Source: Flavobacteriales bacterium (GTDB taxonomy: Bacteria > Bacteroidota > Bacteroidia > Flavobacteriales_E > Vicingaceae). From it: DNA of 36,288 nt. Under the pieces are notes generated by a model. The model saw only the letters and a program-made list of their open reading frames with translations, searched no databases and was not told the DNA's origin. Every line of letters starts with the position of its first letter. The stretch's first letter is position 1. Of this stretch, positions 25,829-33,009 are shown piece after piece. The DNA lies in assembly GCA_002706365.1 (NCBI GenBank), contig PALM01000002.1, forward strand, positions 33,828-70,115, given 5' to 3'. The position numbers and the translations under genes were made by a program.

Positions 25829-28165
25829 TTATCCTTTCTCATCTGAATAGTAGCCGTAACCATAACCATAGCCATAACCATAGGAGCCATATTTCCCTAT
25901 TGAACTTTTGGGCTTAACTGCATTCACAACGATCCCTATATTAGTAATGGATCTTTCTTCATAAAGTTGATTAATGTTCTCTAAATATGTCTTTTTTGTA
26001 TAATTATGCCTAACGATATATAGAGTTGCGTCTACAAATTGATTTAACAATAATGCATCTGTAACCAAACCTAATGGAGGAGAGTCAATAATGATCACTT
26101 CATATTTACTTTCTAGCTCTTGTATTAACTCTTTCATTGGTTCACTTTCTATTAATTCTGCTGGATTTGGCGGAATAGGACCAGCAGAAATTAAGTCTAA
26201 ATGAGGAATTTTAGTTACTTGGATGGCATCTTGAAGGGTTATCTTTCTAATTAATAAATTACTGAGTCCAAATTCATTTTTCAAACCAAAATCTTGATAA
26301 ATTTTAGGTCTCCGCAGATCTGCACCAACTAACAAAGTTTTTTTACCGGACGCAGAATACATTGCTGCTAAATTGATTGAAGTGAACGTCTTTCCTTCTC
26401 CGCTTACTGAGGAGGTGACTAAAACTTTTATTGAAGGTTTATCTGGCACCATAAAGTTCAATTTAGTCCTGATAGAACGAAATGCTTCTGCCATTACCGA
26501 TTTTAATGAATCAGTAACAATAATATTATTATTCAAATCCTTTTTAAGGAAAATGGAACCAAGAATTGGGATGGAAGTGAAGCTCTCTAACTCTGACTGA
26601 TCTACAATTTTATTATTTAAGACATAGATTAATAAAATTAAAAATGCAGGAAATAATATTCCAAAAAAGATTGAAAACCCAAAAATTGAAGCTGGTTTTG
26701 GACCTAAGAATCGAACCCGAAAAGGACTGGCATAATCTAATATTTGTGCCTTTTCTACGTTTGACGCTTTTGCAATACTAGCCTCAGAGCGTTTATTCAA
26801 TAAAAAAGTATATAAATCACCTAATATTTTATTCCTTCTCTGCAGTTTTAAAAATTCTCTTTGTTCTTTTGGAATTTTCAACACTTTTTCTTCTTCCCTT
26901 TGAATTTCAATCTTCAATGAATCAATTAGCTTTGTAACTTGATCTAGATTTGATTTGGCTACCTCATAAAGATCTTTCTTTCTAGCCTCAACTTCATCGT
27001 TAGCACGTTCGGCTAATAAGCTATTGGACTTTAATGCCAATGCTCTTTCCTTTTCTATGGCAATAGCCTCCATCAAGATCGATATCATTCGATCTATATT
27101 AGGATCTTGAAAACCAAATACAGCTGCAGATGGAAATGCAGTAAAATCCTTTTGTTTCACTGTTTTCATCAAGGCTGCATAGTACTCTTTCTGAACCGCC
27201 CTTTGTGTTTGAAGTTCTTCTAAATCAAAAACTCTTTTCAAATTATTTACATCTTCTTCTACAAAAATCCTGTCCTTAAAGTTCCTTTTTTGAAATTGCT
27301 CTAGGCGAAACTCAGTTAAAACCAAGGAATCAGCAATTTCTCGCAATTGATAATCTATAAATTTAATGGTATTGGTAGCAATTGTATTATTTTGCTCTAC
27401 ACCCCAGTCAATGTATGTCTCCATTAGAGTATTTAAGAAATCGATTGATTTAGCAGGGGTAGTCCCGCTATGGCTTAAAATCAATATGGATGATTCTTGA
27501 TTTTCAACATCTATACCTATACTGCCTTGTAAATTACGGGCTAAATTATCTATTGATACAAACTGAAAAAAGTAAGATTCGCTAGAGTAAACACTATTTG
27601 ATTTTACCACAATTTTAAACTCTAAATCACCAGTAGAATATGAGGAATCTAAGGCCTTCGTCTCTGCCTCTGTCAGTTCTTCTTTGATTTGTGAGATTCT
27701 ATAAACACCCTCTTTGGGAAAGTCGATATAATAAGACCCTGTCGCCTTACCTTTCTGGAGTTCAACTCTAAAATCAGAGCCAGGATAAAGCTCTGTAGTT
27801 TTTATATTACCTACTTTATAATAGTCAATTGGATGATCTAATCGATTTGCTACTTTTCTCATTAAGGGGAAAGAGCGGATTATTCCAATTTCATTAACTA
27901 ACCTATTTCTTCCACTTACTAATTCCATTCCTGGCAAGAAATACTCTTGCCCCCATGATGAGTACTCATCTTTAACCAACATTCGTGAACTTACAGAATA
28001 GGTTGAAGGTGTATATCTGAATTGATAATAGGCGTAGATAGTAGATCCAGCTAGCCCAATTACGAGGAGGTACCAATAATTAATAAAATAAGCCAAAAGT
28101 ATTTTTGGCTCAATTTGGATGGTATTTGAACTAGAACTGCGCACGTGTAAATATTTGAAATGCAA
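25829..28165 (-). CDS. wzc: Wzc-type polysaccharide co-polymerase / BY-kinase tyrosine autokinase
   Basis: The product is 778 residues. The N-terminus has a first membrane helix (about 27-47) of the Wzz domain, followed by a long periplasmic coiled-coil region and a second helix near 505-530 (FGFSIFFGILFPAFLILLI). The cytoplasmic BY-kinase domain has Walker A SSVSGEGKTFTSIN, Walker A' LLVGADLRRP and Walker B IIIDSPPLG. The C-terminus is a tyrosine cluster with eight Tyr between 759 and 773, alternating with Gly. Such proteins set polymer length and export through phosphorylation cycles, working with Wzy and an outer-membrane Wza. No Wza or cognate phosphatase is seen nearby. The start is TTG (28165) or GTG (28144). 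It heads the - strand operon, divergent from the T9SS-protein gene. Confidence 0.95.
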   Translation of the reverse strand: MHFKYLHVRSSSSNTIQIEPKILLAYFINYWYLLVIGLAGSTIYAYYQFRYTPSTYSVSSRMLVKDEYSSWGQEYFLPGMELVSGRNRLVNEIGIIRSFPLMRKVANRLDHPIDYYKVGNIKTTELYPGSDFRVELQKGKATGSYYIDFPKEGVYRISQIKEELTEAETKALDSSYSTGDLEFKIVVKSNSVYSSESYFFQFVSIDNLARNLQGSIGIDVENQESSILILSHSGTTPAKSIDFLNTLMETYIDWGVEQNNTIATNTIKFIDYQLREIADSLVLTEFRLEQFQKRNFKDRIFVEEDVNNLKRVFDLEELQTQRAVQKEYYAALMKTVKQKDFTAFPSAAVFGFQDPNIDRMISILMEAIAIEKERALALKSNSLLAERANDEVEARKKDLYEVAKSNLDQVTKLIDSLKIEIQREEEKVLKIPKEQREFLKLQRRNKILGDLYTFLLNKRSEASIAKASNVEKAQILDYASPFRVRFLGPKPASIFGFSIFFGILFPAFLILLIYVLNNKIVDQSELESFTSIPILGSIFLKKDLNNNIIVTDSLKSVMAEAFRSIRTKLNFMVPDKPSIKVLVTSSVSGEGKTFTSINLAAMYSASGKKTLLVGADLRRPKIYQDFGLKNEFGLSNLLIRKITLQDAIQVTKIPHLDLISAGPIPPNPAELIESEPMKELIQELESKYEVIIIDSPPLGLVTDALLLNQFVDATLYIVRHNYTKKTYLENINQLYEERSITNIGIVVNAVKPKSSIGKYGSYGYGYGYGYGYYSDEKG
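25853..25883 (-). repeat. In-frame hexanucleotide repeat encoding the Tyr-Gly tail of Wzc
   Basis: On the coding strand this is about five units of TAYGGY (TATGGT, TATGGC, TATGGT, TATGGT, TACGGC), each coding Tyr-Gly. The repeat could change in copy number by slippage without breaking the frame, altering the number of phosphorylatable tyrosines. Confidence 0.7.
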
Positions 28166-28183
28166 ATAAACGAAATGGCCTAC

Positions 28184-28197
28184 ATTAAACGTTTAAT
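28184..28197. promoter_or_regulatory. Perfect 14-bp palindrome upstream of wzc
   Basis: ATTAAACGTTTAAT is a perfect palindrome 19 bp upstream of the wzc start. The position suits an operator or a promoter-overlapping site. Palindromes of this length can occur by chance in AT-rich DNA, so this is a candidate only. Confidence 0.25.
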
Positions 28198-28404
28198 TCT
28201 TTGATTTATCTATGTTTTTATCTCCAACTTCAATTTTTTTTATTGATCTATTTTGAAAATTTCTCTTACTACCTTTCTTCATTGAATTAAAGATGAAAGT
28301 TTTCATGAAACAATAAAGACAATCTTTCGTATAAAGATTTCTAATCGAAAAGTAATGCTAATATTCAACAATCAGATAGAAGAATGGAGCTCCATTAAAG
28401 CAAT

Positions 28405-28424
28405 TGCAAATAGTTATATTTGCA
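28405..28424 (+). promoter_or_regulatory. Bacteroidota -7 promoter box (TATATTTG) inside an 8-bp inverted repeat
   Basis: TATATTTG at 28415-28422 matches the TAnnTTTG -7 consensus of Bacteroidota sigma factors and lies 19 bp before the ATG of the T9SS-protein gene. It is overlapped by an inverted repeat (TGCAAATA, loop GTTA, TATTTGCA). No clear -33 box was seen. The box falls within the longer in-frame ORF and so supports the ATG at 28442 as the real start. Confidence 0.55.
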
Positions 28425-28441
28425 GTCGTAAGAAAAAACTC

Positions 28442-31400
28442 ATGAAAAAAATTGTCTTCTTTACAGCCATTTCTTTGACAGTCCATTTATGTTCCGCTCA
28501 AATTGGGCCTGGAGGAGTTGGCAATAGTGCAAATAATATCCTATGGTTGGATGCAAATGATTTGTTGCTTAATAATGGTGACCCTGTTAATACATGGCCT
28601 GACAAATCTGGCAACAACAACGATGCAATTCAAAGTACGTCGACCAACCAGCCCACATTTGTTTTATCGGCAACTAACAACAGATCAGCCTTAAACTTTG
28701 ATGGGTCAAATGATTTTTTCAATTTAGGTAACCACATAACATCCAATGCAATAACCTTCTTTGCTGTTTATCAAACCTCGGTTACCAATGGAAGGACATT
28801 AATTAATTTAGAAAATCACTATTTCTTTCATCAAAATCAGAACATCAGAGCTAACTATGTGAACCCCAACTCACAAATTTCCGTGCTTGCCACAGCAGGG
28901 AGCAATTACCGTGTAGTTGAAATTGCTACAAACAGTGATTCACTAACAGGTACTGTTGCTATGAGGTCGGGAGTTTCTTCTACCTTAGCTGCTAGAACCC
29001 AGTTGAGAGGCAACCCAAATAGTACTATCGGAGTATTCAACACCTCAAATTTTTTAAATGGGCGTTTAGCAGAAGTTATTCTTTATAATTCAAATTTAAA
29101 TACTGCTCAAAAAAATATTATTTCAAATTACCTGGCTGCAAAATATAATGCTCGAAATTTTGTAAATCTTTATAATTATAAGAGCATTTTCAATAATGAT
29201 ATCTTCGGTATTGGTCAAGAAAGCGATGGTGGTCATTTTACTGCAAGAGGGGTGGACTCTCTTCAAATTAGTAATGCTTCTTCATTAGGTAATGGTGATT
29301 ACATTCTTATTGGCAATAATGGTGGAGATTTCAATGTAAATACTAGCGTCCCTGGAGGTATAACCGAAAGATGGAATAGAGCATGGAGAGCAGACCTAAC
29401 TGGAACACCAGGTAGTATTGACTTAGAATTCTTTCTAGGTTCAAATGGATTTGCCTCTACGAGTAACTATGTATTACTTGTTGAAACAGATGATGGGGAT
29501 TTTAGCAATGGCGGAACATATATTGATCTAGCTTCTCCGGTATATGACCCTGTTGACAATTCCATCTCCTTTTCTAATGTAAGTTTTCCAGATGGCGCAC
29601 GGTTTACTTTAGCTGAAAAGTCAGGAGTAATTACCGCAATTAGCAGTGGAAATTGGAACTCAATTTCTACTTGGGATTGTAGTTGTATTCCATCATTAGG
29701 AAGTGAAGTAATTATTCCCAGTCCTATTAATGTAATTGTTGATGCTAATTCATTCACTGGAGGTCTTGATATTAATAGTGGTGCTTCAATTAGCTTTATT
29801 GGTAATGACTCACTTTTTATAAATGGGCCTCTCATATTTGGCGAACCAAGCTCATTTAACAACGGTACAATTGTAGATGCTTCAACTGCTGGCTTGCAAT
29901 CTATTGATAATAATAGCGGAGGGATAGTATCTTTCAATAACTTTTTTGGAAATAATCCAGATGGAGTTCAATTTACTGGAGGAGACTTTGAGTTGACTGG
30001 CAGTCTAAGGATTTCACAAGGAGGCATGGACGTATCCAATGCGAATAGCTTTACTTTGGTTTCAAACTCAAGCTCAACTTCACAAATTTTAGAATCAATG
30101 TCAAATGCTTTTGCAGGTGACTTTGTAGTGCAGCGATATATAGGTCCAAGAAATGCAAATTTTGCAAATTTATCATCACCTATTGTTAATGCTACTGTTG
30201 CTCAATGGGATGATGATCTATTTTTGAGTGGTGTAGGTGGGGTTGATGGCAATGCAGTAGCTTCCGGTGGAGGTATCTTCTATTCAGTATACTCATACAG
30301 CCGTCAACAAGATAAACACGATACAATTACTTCAGTATCAACGGCTATTGTGCCAGGTCAAGGTTATGAATTATGGTTAGCAGACAATTTATCAACCTTC
30401 AATGGTAGAATAATTGACTATAATGGAACACCAAACTCTGGTGATGTAATTAGTGCATTTGTCGATAAAGGTTGGAATTTGCTTGGTAATCCATATCATA
30501 GTTTTATTCAATATGATAGTATCAGTACTTCAATTTGGGTACCAAACAGTTACTATATCTTCAATACGAATAATGGAAGTTATGATTTCTTTAACGGAGC
30601 AAGCAAGCCTCCTATTGCTCCAGGTCAGGGATTCTGGATTAATAAAATTCCTGGTGGAACCAAAGTTGTAGATTTTAGGGAAGTAGCTAAAGTAAATTCA
30701 AATTCTTCATCATTCTTGAGGAAAGCTATTAATAAAACATTCTCTTTGAGAATAAGCAACGAAATTAACACATTTAGTCATCTTGCTAGCATTGATTTTG
30801 ATGCAAACTCAACTGACAAAATTGATGAGAAAGATGGGTATTATTTACCAAGCCCTGAGAAAAGAGCACCAGCAATCTTCTCGAAAGCTTCCAATAGTGA
30901 TGAAGGCTTAATCTTTAATAGTCTTAGCCCATTTGAGCAAAATCATGTTATACCTATGTCAGTATATACAGGTGTAAAGGGTAAACATACGATTTCAATT
31001 CAAAATATAGGTGAAGCTTTAAAGGAGTATAACTGTATCTATCTATCTGATAAAATGGAAAGCAGCCTCATCGATTTGACTGTTGAACAAGAATATGATT
31101 TCTTTTCAAATTCTACAGCAACATCTAATCGCTTTGAATTGATTTTGAGCAATTCATTCGATGAATGTCAAAAATTGGTTGAAGGTGAACTTAGTATCAT
31201 TCAAAAACTTGATGATGCCATTTCCTTAAGAAATAATCAAAGTGGGTGGTGGATCGATTACAGTTTTAGTTCTCCTGACCAAAAGCAGCTTGAGATTAGG
31301 GTGTATAGTCTAGCCGGCCAATTAGTAGTGTCCCCTGAATCTGTTAGTGTAAATGGCAGCGGTTCACTTGCCCTCTCGCAATTGAGAAGTCTAAATGGCA

Positions 31401-31459
31401 TCTTTCTAATTCAAGTGATTGGTGGTGGTGAAATTGTCAACCAAAGAGTAAAACTCTAA
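28442..31459 (+). CDS. Secreted LamG-like multidomain protein with T9SS type A C-terminal sorting domain
   Basis: The product is 1005 residues from the ATG at 28442; the in-frame ATG at 28355 would put the signal peptide inside the protein and lies upstream of the promoter box. Residues 1-19 are a signal peptide (cleavage after CSA). A concanavalin/LamG-like jelly roll follows (about 25-240: NILWLDANDL, TWPDKSGNNNDA, ALNFDGSNDFF, LAEVILYNSNL). After it come a beta-rich region with DIFGIGQESDGGH and a probable G8/beta-helix segment starting GNWNSISTWDC. The last 75 residues (LEIRVYSLAGQLVV, LNGIFLIQVIGGG, VNQRVKL) form a T9SS type A domain, which takes the protein through the outer membrane and anchors or releases it at the surface. 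It is divergent from wzc. Probably an adhesin or glycan-binding surface protein. Confidence 0.85.
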   Translation: MKKIVFFTAISLTVHLCSAQIGPGGVGNSANNILWLDANDLLLNNGDPVNTWPDKSGNNNDAIQSTSTNQPTFVLSATNNRSALNFDGSNDFFNLGNHITSNAITFFAVYQTSVTNGRTLINLENHYFFHQNQNIRANYVNPNSQISVLATAGSNYRVVEIATNSDSLTGTVAMRSGVSSTLAARTQLRGNPNSTIGVFNTSNFLNGRLAEVILYNSNLNTAQKNIISNYLAAKYNARNFVNLYNYKSIFNNDIFGIGQESDGGHFTARGVDSLQISNASSLGNGDYILIGNNGGDFNVNTSVPGGITERWNRAWRADLTGTPGSIDLEFFLGSNGFASTSNYVLLVETDDGDFSNGGTYIDLASPVYDPVDNSISFSNVSFPDGARFTLAEKSGVITAISSGNWNSISTWDCSCIPSLGSEVIIPSPINVIVDANSFTGGLDINSGASISFIGNDSLFINGPLIFGEPSSFNNGTIVDASTAGLQSIDNNSGGIVSFNNFFGNNPDGVQFTGGDFELTGSLRISQGGMDVSNANSFTLVSNSSSTSQILESMSNAFAGDFVVQRYIGPRNANFANLSSPIVNATVAQWDDDLFLSGVGGVDGNAVASGGGIFYSVYSYSRQQDKHDTITSVSTAIVPGQGYELWLADNLSTFNGRIIDYNGTPNSGDVISAFVDKGWNLLGNPYHSFIQYDSISTSIWVPNSYYIFNTNNGSYDFFNGASKPPIAPGQGFWINKIPGGTKVVDFREVAKVNSNSSSFLRKAINKTFSLRISNEINTFSHLASIDFDANSTDKIDEKDGYYLPSPEKRAPAIFSKASNSDEGLIFNSLSPFEQNHVIPMSVYTGVKGKHTISIQNIGEALKEYNCIYLSDKMESSLIDLTVEQEYDFFSNSTATSNRFELILSNSFDECQKLVEGELSIIQKLDDAISLRNNQSGWWIDYSFSSPDQKQLEIRVYSLAGQLVVSPESVSVNGSGSLALSQLRSLNGIFLIQVIGGGEIVNQRVKL

Positions 31460-31487
31460 GCAAATAAGGATATCTTTGCAATCTAGC

Positions 31488-31712
31488 ATGAAGAAATTAA
31501 TCACCATCACCTTCCTTTTTCTGGCCATTGGCTTTTCTCAAGACCTGATCGCTCAACCACCAGACCCAGGTGGAGGTGGAGATCCAAAACCGGGTTGTTT
31601 CCCACCTCCCTGTGTGCCAATTGATGGGGGTTTGTCCTTTCTATTGGCAGCTGGAGTAGCGTATGGAGGTAAAAAGGTTTACGATATGAATAAAAAGGAA
31701 GAGGAGCTATAG
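31488..31712 (+). CDS. Small secreted protein with PID-CTERM-like exosortase sorting tail
   Basis: The product is 74 residues from the ATG at 31488 (a TTG at 31476 is less likely). Residues 1-22 are a signal peptide (LITITFLFLAIGF core, cleavage after LIA). A short Pro/Gly-rich segment with two cysteines (C37, C42) follows. Then comes the motif PIDGG (44-48), a hydrophobic stretch LSFLLAAGVAYGG (49-61) and a basic start KK, the tripartite signature of a sorting signal (motif, membrane segment, positive charge). It matches what I recall as the PID-CTERM domain of Bacteroidota exosortase systems. The gene lies 28 bp after the T9SS protein and is followed by a terminator. The likely processor is the exosortase encoded 1.3 kb downstream. 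Function of the mature peptide unknown. Confidence 0.85.
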   Translation: MKKLITITFLFLAIGFSQDLIAQPPDPGGGGDPKPGCFPPPCVPIDGGLSFLLAAGVAYGGKKVYDMNKKEEEL

Positions 31713-31728
31713 GCGCCTCTTTTTTTTT
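31701..31728 (+). terminator. Rho-independent terminator after the PID-CTERM gene
   Basis: A GAGG...CCTC stem with one internal mismatch (31701-31719) overlaps the stop codon and is followed by nine T residues (31720-31728). Position and T-run support termination of the T9SS-protein/PID-CTERM transcript. Confidence 0.7.
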
Positions 31729-31807
31729 ATGACCATTTTCTAACCCCTAATTACGAATTACGAATGGCATTCGAAATCAAGAATATCTTTTAGTTATCTA
31801 AATATTT

Positions 31808-31891
31808 CACAGGGGATCTCAGGGTAGCACAGAGAACTACAGGGAAGATTTAAGTCTTGAACAGTCGACCTCGACCTTCGACCCCGACCTC
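31808..31891. repeat. Composite intergenic repeat, copy 1 (CACAGAG block plus TCGACC block)
   Basis: The left part has CACAGGGG, CTCAGGG, CACAGAG and ACAGGGAAG in imperfect tandem. The right part (31865-31891) is a degenerate run of TCGACC units. The order matches the copies at 32844-32984 and 33570-33680. No ORF. Copies of such blocks are common between genes of Cytophagales, as far as I recall. Confidence 0.6.
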
Positions 31892-31917
31892 AAAGAAATT
31901 GCCTTATTTTCGTATTC

Positions 31918-32376
31918 ATGAAGAACTTTTGGCTTTGGATACTTTTTCTAGCCCTTCTATTCGTTGGGAGTTATTATAGGGAGGTTCTCTTCCGTTCTGT
32001 AAACGCCTTAATCGCCGGTGAAGATTTCTTCTATGCCAAAACCACCTACCTCCCTTTCCTGGCTGATTGGAGTCGGGGGGAGTTGGTGAAATTGAAGTAT
32101 GGGATGACGGTGGGGTTCTCGGTCTTCTTTATGGGAGTGAGTTTGTTAGGGTTGAAGCTTTCGCTTAATGAGAAATGGCCCTATTATCTACTATCCATTA
32201 TCTATTTATTACTGATCATGGTTGCGGCAATTACTGTGATCATTGGATTAGTTTTCCTGAGTTTTTCAGAGGTATATCCCTTTCTTCGGATGATGATCGG
32301 GTGGTTTCATTCACCGGTGTTGTACCTGCTGCTAAGCGCAGCAACCTTTGCTATTAGGCAGATCGATCAAAATTGA
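31918..32376 (+). CDS. Four-helix membrane protein, probable exosortase-associated protein
   Basis: The product is 152 residues with four predicted membrane helices (about 2-20, 62-80, 88-115, 130-147) and no enzymatic motif. After the first helix comes YYREVLFRSVNALIAGEDFFY, an Arg-Glu-x-Leu-Phe pattern like that of the small membrane proteins encoded next to Bacteroidota exosortases (the XrtF/XrtX-associated types). It lies between the PID-CTERM gene and the exosortase gene on the same strand, each separated by repeat-rich DNA, and its start ATG is the first in frame, with near-consensus TATTTTCG upstream. A role as an exosortase partner or stabiliser is inferred from context and this weak motif; a different small membrane protein cannot be excluded. 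Confidence 0.62.
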   Translation: MKNFWLWILFLALLFVGSYYREVLFRSVNALIAGEDFFYAKTTYLPFLADWSRGELVKLKYGMTVGFSVFFMGVSLLGLKLSLNEKWPYYLLSIIYLLLIMVAAITVIIGLVFLSFSEVYPFLRMMIGWFHSPVLYLLLSAATFAIRQIDQN

Positions 32377-32402
32377 TAAAACAGAAAATTATCTACTTAA
32401 TA

Positions 32403-32804
32403 CTTACTTTTTGGTGGGCAAAAAGTAAGACAAAAAGCCCAGGCCTTCTCAAATTGTTGTATCCACTCATATAAGCTAAGTAAAACCGGCAGATCTTCAA
32501 GCCAGCTTGAAGCTTGCCTCTTTACTATGCTTCTCTTTCGCTCCTCCAACAACTTTCGAAGATGCCAACCTTATCATGCCTTTGACATGATAGCGCGTGG
32601 GACAGATTCTGTGCCGGGCCGGCGCGAGCCATAGCGCAGAAGGATCACAGAATCTTGACTTTTTTGGTTTCCGCCGGTAGGCGGACAAGCTGTTTTTGTG
32701 TCAAGACAAAAATGAACAGAAGGAAAATCATAGCCTTGATTTTTGCTCCATCCCGCTCAAGCGGGAAAAAAGTGGAAAAAAGAATTACCCCACCAAAAAG
32801 TAAG
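32403..32804. mobile_element. 402-bp non-autonomous element with perfect 16-bp terminal inverted repeats
   Basis: The left end CTTACTTTTTGGTGGG (32403-32418) is exactly repeated inverted at the right end (32789-32804). The left end is also a local hairpin (CTTACTTTTTG / CAAAAAGTAAG, 11 bp). The inside is G+C-richer than its surroundings and full of short inverted repeats: TATCATG/CATGATA (32572-32592), AGATTCTGTG/CACAGAATCT (32604-32655), CCGCC/GGCGG and CCCGC/GCGGG. There is no coding sequence and no transposase. A clean target duplication is not seen (AATA lies on both sides, offset by one base). It fits a MITE or a REP/BIME-like structured repeat; similar TACTTTTTG-ended repeats recur in Cytophagales genomes. 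Confidence 0.6.
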
Positions 32805-32843
32805 GAATAGAAAGCATAGATGAATCACCATTAGTAGCTGTGC

Positions 32844-32984
32844 CACAGAGGCGTTATCCGCCTTTGGCGGAATAACTAACACAGAGAAGGCAGGGAGTTA
32901 CACAGAGGGTAATAGAATCGCTTGGAATCAAGATAATGATTTTGATCTTATCAATAATTTCGTCCTCGTCCTCGTCTTCGGTCC
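32844..32984. repeat. Composite intergenic repeat, copy 2, upstream of the exosortase gene
   Basis: CACAGAGG followed by a hairpin (GTTATCCGCC / GGCGGAATAAC, one-base bulge, 32853-32876), then CACAGAGAAGG, CAGGGAG and CACAGAGGG. It ends with a CGTCCT triplet-like run (32961-32984). The order is the same as copies 1 and 3. It ends 25 bp before the exosortase start and may carry promoter or regulatory function. Confidence 0.6.
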
Positions 32985-32995
32985 TAAAACGGGAG

Positions 32996-33003
32996 TAAAT
33001 TTG
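32996..33003 (+). promoter_or_regulatory. -7 promoter box (TAAATTTG) for the exosortase gene
   Basis: TAAATTTG is an exact match to TAnnTTTG and ends 6 bp before the ATG at 33010, implying a near-leaderless message. It overlaps the alternative TTG start at 33001, arguing against that start. No clear -33 box was seen. Confidence 0.45.
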
Positions 33004-33009
33004 ACCTTA

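Noticed and set aside
28355-28441. 29-residue N-terminal extension of the T9SS-sorted protein
   Set aside because: It would bury the signal peptide and lies across the -7 promoter box; the ATG at 28442 gives a standard secreted N-terminus.
29467-29937. 156-residue - strand ORF inside the T9SS-protein gene
   Set aside because: It is antisense to a clearly coding gene with strong domain evidence; its composition is that of a shadow frame.
32497-32688. 63-residue ORF on the - strand within the TIR-bounded element
   Set aside because: It lies wholly in structured inverted-repeat DNA, is rich in Arg, Pro and Cys without a domain pattern and has no plausible start context; treated as chance.
31860-32984. 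TCGACC/CGTCCT runs considered as a CRISPR-like or VNTR array
   Set aside because: There is no constant repeat-spacer structure; the units are short, degenerate and part of the composite intergenic repeat.
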